Of a stretch of DNA of 22,099 bases, positions 18,207 to 22,099 are shown one piece after another. The DNA comes from Haplosporangium gracile. Its lineage: Eukaryota; Mortierellomycota; Mortierellomycetes; Mortierellales; Mortierellaceae. Every line of letters starts with the position of its first letter. The first letter of the stretch is position 1. The notes beneath the pieces are model-generated. The model made no database searches. It worked only from the letters and a program-made list of their open reading frames with translations, and was not told where the DNA came from. The DNA is taken from contig JAAAUF010000699.1 of assembly GCA_015499985.1 (NCBI GenBank), forward strand, positions 1-22,099. Reading direction: 5' to 3'. The position numbers and the translations under genes were made by a program.

Positions 18207-18848
18207 ATGCAGTTCTCCACCCTGATCACACTCACTGTCGCCTCTTCGATGGCCATCCTGTCTGCCATGGCCGCCCCTGCCGCCCCCAAGTGCGGCACTA
18301 TCTGTCCCGCCGTCTACGAGCCTGTCTGCACCAAGGCCATCGATGGTTTGAACAAGGTCTTTGGCAACGCCTGTGAGCTCAAGAACTACAACTGCAAGCA
18401 CCCCAACGCCAACTTTGTCGCTGTTGCCGACTCTGAATGCAAGGACTTTTTTGCTGTCGACAAGCGCGCTGCTGCCGCCGTTCCCAAGTGCGACACTGTC
18501 TGTCCCGCCGTCTACCAGCCCGTCTGCACCAAGGCCATCGATGGCTTGAACAAGGTCTTTGGCAACGCCTGTGAGCTCAAGAACTACAACTGCAAGCACC
18601 CCAACGCCAACTTTGTCGTTGTTGCTAACTCTGAGTGCAAGGAATTTCTTGCTGTCGACAAGCGCGCTGCTGCCGCCGTTCCCAAGTGCGGCACTGTCTG
18701 CCCCGCTGTCTACCAGCCCGTCTGCGCCAAGCACCCCAACGGCGATCTCCAGACGTTCGGCAACAGATGCGAGATGAGCATCTTCAATTGTAAGAACCCC
18801 GCCATTACCTTCTCTCTTGTCACCGAGGGCGGCTGCAATGCCAACTAG
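18207..18848 (+). CDS. Secreted three-domain Kazal-like inhibitor polyprotein with Kex2-type sites (unit F)
   Basis: A 213-aa intronless protein. The ATG at 18207 begins the MQFSTLITLTV leader shared with D; an upstream in-frame ATG (18060) precedes the TATA box and is not used. The signal peptide is about residues 1-22. Three Kazal-like domains span C29-C78, C95-C144 and C161-C210, each with the x3, x7, x14, x6, x14 spacing. P1 residues are Ala35, Ala101 and Ala167, pointing to elastase- or subtilisin/proteinase K-like targets. Lys-Arg at 86-87 and 152-153, in the linker AVDKRAAAAVPKC, sits between domains. Kex2-family proteases cut after KR, so three separate inhibitors are predicted, each starting AAAAVPKC after the first. 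Domains 1 and 2 are nearly identical; domain 3 differs (HPNGDLQTFGNRC). Codon use is strongly C-ending. This is the intact partner of pseudogene E. Confidence 0.92.
   Translation: MQFSTLITLTVASSMAILSAMAAPAAPKCGTICPAVYEPVCTKAIDGLNKVFGNACELKNYNCKHPNANFVAVADSECKDFFAVDKRAAAAVPKCDTVCPAVYQPVCTKAIDGLNKVFGNACELKNYNCKHPNANFVVVANSECKEFLAVDKRAAAAVPKCGTVCPAVYQPVCAKHPNGDLQTFGNRCEMSIFNCKNPAITFSLVTEGGCNAN
18291..18686 (+). repeat. 198-bp tandem repeat within gene F (18291-18488, 18489-18686)
   Basis: Two head-to-tail units of 66 codons, each covering one inhibitor domain plus its KR linker, differ at only about a dozen bases. This indicates a recent duplication or continuing homogenisation. Confidence 0.85.
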
Positions 18849-18998
18849 AGGAGTGCACTCTCTTCTTCTCCTTTCTTTATACCTATACACATATTCGTAA
18901 GCACACAACCAGTCCCAAACTTGTGTAGATAGCACCTCTCACTTGTTTCCTTACCCCTCTAGAAAAAGCGAAACCTGTTGACCAGCGTGCACCGATGA

Positions 18999-19004
18999 AA
19001 TAAA
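18999..19004 (+). terminator. Polyadenylation signal of gene F
   Basis: AATAAA lies about 150 bp after the stop, in the 3' flank shared nearly base for base with E. Confidence 0.55.
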
Positions 19005-19027
19005 AAAGATCGATATCCACATTATTC

Positions 19028-19719
19028 GCCTTCTTGTTCGTAACTAAGGACACTAGGGGAGCAAACAAGTGGCTTGTATTTAATTGACGCGATCAAACGC
19101 GAGTTATCCTAGTTTCAGTTAGATCAACACTTATTGTAAAATGTTAAAGAGTTTGGCTCTGGCCTGTTTATTTCTCCTTGCGCCACTTTTTCAAACACAT
19201 GCTGAGGGGCACCTCCCGTCCTCAATCCTTATCATTCACCTACCCCATGTTGCAGTTTCGGGCCGATCTAAGCCGCACCTACATCTTTTTGGTGTCTAAA
19301 ATCTGCTTGTTCCCTCGGCTTTGCCATTTCCTTGCGCCCCTAAAGATTAGAACAGTAGAAAAAGAAAGCATCCACAACCTAACTCGCTTCCCTCGGAACC
19401 TTTCAAATCGAAATTTAAAGTGGTTGCATTCGTATAATTGATGCGTTCTAATCCGTGCACCTGAGCCACCTGGTTCCAGTGGCTAACAGCTCCAGAGGGG
19501 GAGAGAGAGAAAGATGCTGAAAGGTTTTGTATCTTGACAAAGTACCTGCAATCGGAATGGAGTCCACCTGCTGACCGCCCTGATCACCATTCCCATGTTT
19601 GATAGACACCCGACAGGACCAACAGCCAAGCAAAGAACATTTGTAAGTAAGCAGTTCAGAAGATTTCGCTCAGAATGGAGCGACACTAAAAAAGAGTACA
19701 CACGCTTTTGTTCTTTAGG
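19028..19719. other. Intergenic DNA between F and G
   Basis: It contains the weakest copy of the flank repeat (19170-19330, with GATCTAAGCCG at 19263). No supported gene. A GTAAGTAAG at 19642 looks like a splice donor but has no plausible exon before it. Confidence 0.4.
19170..19330. repeat. Diverged dispersed flank repeat, copy 3 (weak)
   Basis: TTTCTCCTTGCGCC, ACACATGCTGAGGGGCACC, GATCTAAGCCG and GGTGTCTAAAAT line up loosely with copies 1 and 2 in the same order. Confidence 0.3.
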
Positions 19720-19727
19720 TACGAAAG
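19720..19727 (+). promoter_or_regulatory. Decayed TATA box of pseudogene G
   Basis: TACGAAAG, in the context TTAGGTACGAAAGCAACCGT, stands where F has TATAAAAG in CAGGTATAAAAGCAATGACT. Two substitutions destroy the box; a shared CCACTCTTTT follows 14-18 bp later. Confidence 0.5.
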
Positions 19728-19850
19728 CAACCGTAATTGCCACTCTTTTTTTGCCCTTGGCATTTAGCATCAACAAGCAACATCATTTTTGTTACCATCC
19801 AGCAACAACAATAAAAAGTCAGCCAATATTGCCTCACCTTTGTTCCTTAT

Positions 19851-20138
19851 GTGCAGTTCTCCAACCTGGTCACTCGGGCCGTTGCTGTCTCGATGGCCAT
19901 TTTCTCTACCAAAGCGGCTCCTGCTCCTGCGTCTGCTCCCACTGCGCTCAAAAAGCGTTTCGGTCGCTTCCCTTGCCCCGACGTGTACAAACCTGTTTGC
20001 GCTCGATTTGCCGACGGCTCCACCAGGATCTATGTCAACGGTAGCGAGCTGGATTGAGGCAACTGCTTGAACCCCAGAAATACGGGCAAAAACATCATCT
20101 ATAAGGGTACCTGCTGGTCCATCCCATCCAACAACTAA
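19851..20138 (+). pseudogene. Kazal-like inhibitor with lost start codon and in-frame TGA (unit G)
   Basis: The frame begins GTG CAG TTC TCC where D and F have ATG CAG TTC TCC, and no in-frame ATG exists between it and a stop at 19812. The leader QFSNLVTRAVAVSMAIF is clearly related to D and F. A LKKR Kex2-like site at about residues 33-36 precedes the single domain. The domain keeps Cys2, Cys3, Cys5 and Cys6; Cys1 is absent and Cys4 is AGC (Ser). TGA at 20055 falls between Cys4 and Cys5, with no frameshift; the frame ends at TAA 20136. Predicted P1 is Asp, in FPCPDVYKPVC. An overlapping ATG in another frame at 19849 does not restore the protein. Confidence 0.75.
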
Positions 20139-20973
20139 GCTTTCATTAGCGATTTCATTTGGCGGTACTTTATTCTAAATCGATGCGGGCGAACAGTGTT
20201 ACGATGGCAGACAGACTCTGGCCCTTGGTTCTCGTTTTCTTATATAGGTTATCTTTCAGTCTCTGTACCCAAACCTAGTTACCAAAAATATACGCGATAT
20301 AAACGTGAGACGTGGTTCTTTTGCTTTATGATAAGTATTTGTATCCGGTATGCGTGTACCGCCCCATCTTCCCTTTGTTTCTCGCTCTGTCTTTTTGTAT
20401 CGAGTTGAGCGGGGGCGAGATCGCGTAGGTATTCAAAGAGTGGAAGACAGGGAGAAAAAGCTGAGCAGTAGAGAAATACGTAAGGAGTGAAGAGGCGAGG
20501 ATCAAAAGTGCCATGCCATTTGTTGGAGTGTCTTCATTTCTTTCTTCGTTCCCAATGGAATGGAATGAGATGGGGGAAATGAATAAATGAATAGCACGCG
20601 CAAGGGTAAGATCAATGATATTTGAGTAGAGAGGTGTATACGAACCGATGCCTAGTCGGCCTATTGCGTGTTCCCCTTCAAAACATTCAATAGATCGGGA
20701 TGGAATATATATGCAAAGAGAGAGAGAGGGGTTGGATTTGCGAAAGCGAGATAGTATGTCTGCAGACGTTGACATTCCGTACCAACAATTACATCTCGCC
20801 ATTTCTGGAATAATATGCATTTCGCCCTATGTTCAGCCTGACAATCTTCATATTTAATAGACACTCATCCCTCCTCTTGATTTTTTGTCTTCTTTTCCTG
20901 CATTGTGTGGCAACAATGCGCACGATGGAGAAAGAAAAAAAAAAGGAAGTGAAGGCACATGTTTTCCAGAAGG
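20139..20973. other. Intergenic DNA between G and H
   Basis: AT-rich with a short (GA)n run at 20718-20730. Several long frames occur on both strands but overlap each other and have no protein-like features. Nothing is supported. Confidence 0.45.
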
Positions 20974-20980
20974 TATAAAA
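20974..20980 (+). promoter_or_regulatory. TATA box upstream of pseudogene H
   Basis: TATAAAA, in AAGGTATAAAAACAGCACGT, is intact, 167 bp before the ATG at 21141. Confidence 0.55.
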
Positions 20981-21140
20981 ACAGCACGTCTTCGTTCATA
21001 GGCACTGCGTGTTAATACATCCCTCATGTTCCAAGCCTTTTGTTCTTCTTATACAAAATACCCCGTGCCCTGTCCATCATACTCTTTCACTCCCCTTACA
21101 GCAGCACACACACATCGAGCTAATATACGTTTATAAGGTG

Positions 21141-21418
21141 ATGACCCTGGTCACGATGGCCTCCGTCGGCATCCCCTCCTCAATCCCCGAAGCCGCGGTG
21201 ATTTAGAAGCGCAAGCTGTGTATCAATCTTGGCATCACCCTTCTGGCCAATAAGAGAACCCTATGCGCAAAAAGAGCAGCAAGGACGGCAGCTTCAGGAA
21301 TTTCGAAAGCTTCTGCAAGTTCACGCTCTACAACTGCGACACCACCGAGGATCTCTACACTGTCCTCAAGAAGGACAAGACTCTCTGTGATGGTTTTCCC
21401 TTGACCCATACCACATAG
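21141..21418 (+). pseudogene. Kazal-like inhibitor broken by a TAG and a frameshift (unit H)
   Basis: From ATG 21141 the frame reads MTLVTMASVGIPSS, a decayed relative of the D/F leader, then TAG at 21204 followed by KRKLC, a Kex2-like KR before the domain as in G. A further Cys (RTLCAK) recalls the RPVCAK loop. The second half continues in a different frame from about 21258: GSFRNFESFCKFTLYNC, then TLCDG, ending at TAG 21416. FCKFTLYNC matches Cys4-x6-Cys5 of the family. At least one indel and one nonsense change are needed, although the TATA box remains. Confidence 0.6.
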
Positions 21419-21799
21419 GTTTTTTTTTTTTTTTTTTTACCGTTGAAAGTGTGTTTGTTGGCTTTATTTCGAAACGAGTGAAAGAACTAACTCAAACTTT
21501 TACTTATTTTTTTTTTGTTCTTTTTCTCCTCTCCTTAGGTGCAAGGTCAAGAGTAAGGTCTTTCATGGCATCAATGCCAGATATTTTGCTCCTCCGCGTC
21601 TCAGAAGTAAAAATAAAATTGAAGGAAAAAGAATTTCCCGCCGCAGATCGAAATGCCAATGTGACTGCGATCTATCAATTGTAAACACTTCGGGGGAGAA
21701 GTGGAGGAGTGGATGGGTGAACCAGTCCTCAACGCATTCCCTCTTTCGCCTGGACACACGCTTTTCACACTTCTTCATTCCTCGACATAATACTACATC
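21419..21799. other. Intergenic DNA and leader of the mL60 gene
   Basis: A poly-T run of about 19 bases at 21420-21438 and a second T run near 21509. Sequence from about 21730 is C/T-rich, as expected for the 5' region of the next gene. A 77-codon frame at 21451-21684 has no recognisable feature. Confidence 0.5.
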
Positions 21800-22099
21800 A
21801 TGTTTGGAGCATTCAGAGCATCAACCGTCAGCCAAGGAGGTCTTCTTTGGTACATATACCTATTTACCACTCACCACTCACCACCAGTTCTTACCATCCC
21901 TAACAACAGGATGTCAAACGGTGCACGACAACTGATCACCACTCTTCCTCGTCCCTCTTTACATGGTATTTTAGGAAGGCTCGCATGAAGATGGATTTGA
22001 GCCCTACACAAAAGGCAAACATCCGCAAGCGCTTGAAGGCCGCCGATGATGTCGTTATGAAGATTCAGCAGTCTGGCGTTGAGTGCAATGCCTTGGTAA
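21800..22099 (+). CDS. MRPL31: Mitochondrial large-subunit ribosomal protein mL60 (MRPL31-type), 5' part, truncated by window end
   Basis: Exon 1 is 21800-21849 (MFGAFR...GGLL plus the first two bases of a Trp codon) and exon 2 starts at 21975, giving GGLLWKARMKM and QKANIRKRLKAADDVV. The MFGxF start, the GGLLWK motif and the basic QKxxxRKRLxxxDxV helix are the signature of the fungal mitoribosomal protein Mrpl31/mL60, a structural part of the 54S subunit. The intron (21850-21974, 125 bp, GTACAT...TTTTAG) splits the Trp codon. About 58 residues are visible. The last bases CCTTG|GTAA could be a Val codon or the donor of a second intron; the window ends too soon to tell. Confidence 0.85.

Larger units (their letters stand above)
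16709..19027 (+). repeat. Segmental duplication, copy 2 (carries gene F)
   Basis: It is collinear with 11945-14040 at an offset growing from about 4.76 kb to nearly 5 kb. It is longer because F keeps the leader and signal peptide and has one more inhibitor repeat, and because the (AAAC)n tracts differ. The region upstream of F has no credible gene of its own. Confidence 0.85.

Noticed and set aside
18201..18935. 244-codon minus-strand frame opposite gene F
   Set aside because: It is the antisense shadow of a C-ending, repeat-bearing coding region; the + strand has signal peptide and 18 patterned cysteines.
19440..19500. Possible tRNA-like GGTTCCAGTGGC segment
   Set aside because: No acceptor stem, anticodon arm or proper T-arm consensus could be fitted.

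Overview
The window is fungal nuclear DNA. Spliceosomal introns of about 125-195 bp interrupt two conserved genes, promoters are TATA-type, intergenic DNA is AT-rich with homopolymers and (AAAC)n tracts, and the accessory genes are secreted cysteine-rich proteins with Kex2-like sites. The many Kazal-type inhibitors and the gene style suggest an early-diverging fungus (Mucoromycota, perhaps Mortierella-like). That placement is inference; no lineage marker was tested.

Layout: every recognised gene is on the + strand. At the left edge (234-1982) is a four-exon REI1/ZNF622 homologue, a cytoplasmic 60S ribosome maturation factor with four C2H2 fingers. At the right edge (from 21800, cut by the window end) is a two-exon start of the fungal mitochondrial ribosomal protein mL60 (MRPL31). 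Between these two housekeeping genes lies about 18 kb of small secreted Kazal-type protease inhibitor genes and their wreckage. I count ten units: A 3091 (intact, one domain), B 4965 (three stops), C 6362 (stop and frameshift), D 8783 (intact, four domains), E 13513 (deleted start, stop), X 15156 (relic), Y 15987 (perfect six-Cys domain, no start, in-frame TGA), F 18207 (intact, three domains), G 19851 (lost TATA, lost ATG, stop) and H 21141 (stop and frameshift). Domains in A, D, F and Y share the exact spacing C-x3-C-x7-C-x14-C-x6-C-x14-C.

There are two subfamilies. A, B and C share a leader starting M(M)YL, an acidic pro-region and one inhibitor domain, with a TGAATAAAA-like box about 150 bp before the start. 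D, E, F and G share a leader starting MQFS and, where intact, a TATAAAA box about 120 bp before the start. E and F lie inside a 2.1-2.3 kb segmental duplication (about 11945-14040 and 16709-19027).

The three intact genes predict inhibitors with very different reactive-site (P1) residues: Glu in A; Lys, Lys, Tyr, Arg in D; Ala, Ala, Ala in F. F carries Lys-Arg sites between its domains and looks like a polyprotein cut by a Kex2-type protease into three inhibitors. Overall this is a birth-and-death array making a diversified secreted anti-protease set, while several broken copies keep promoters and most of the frame. No tRNA, rRNA, CRISPR or recognisable transposase was seen.
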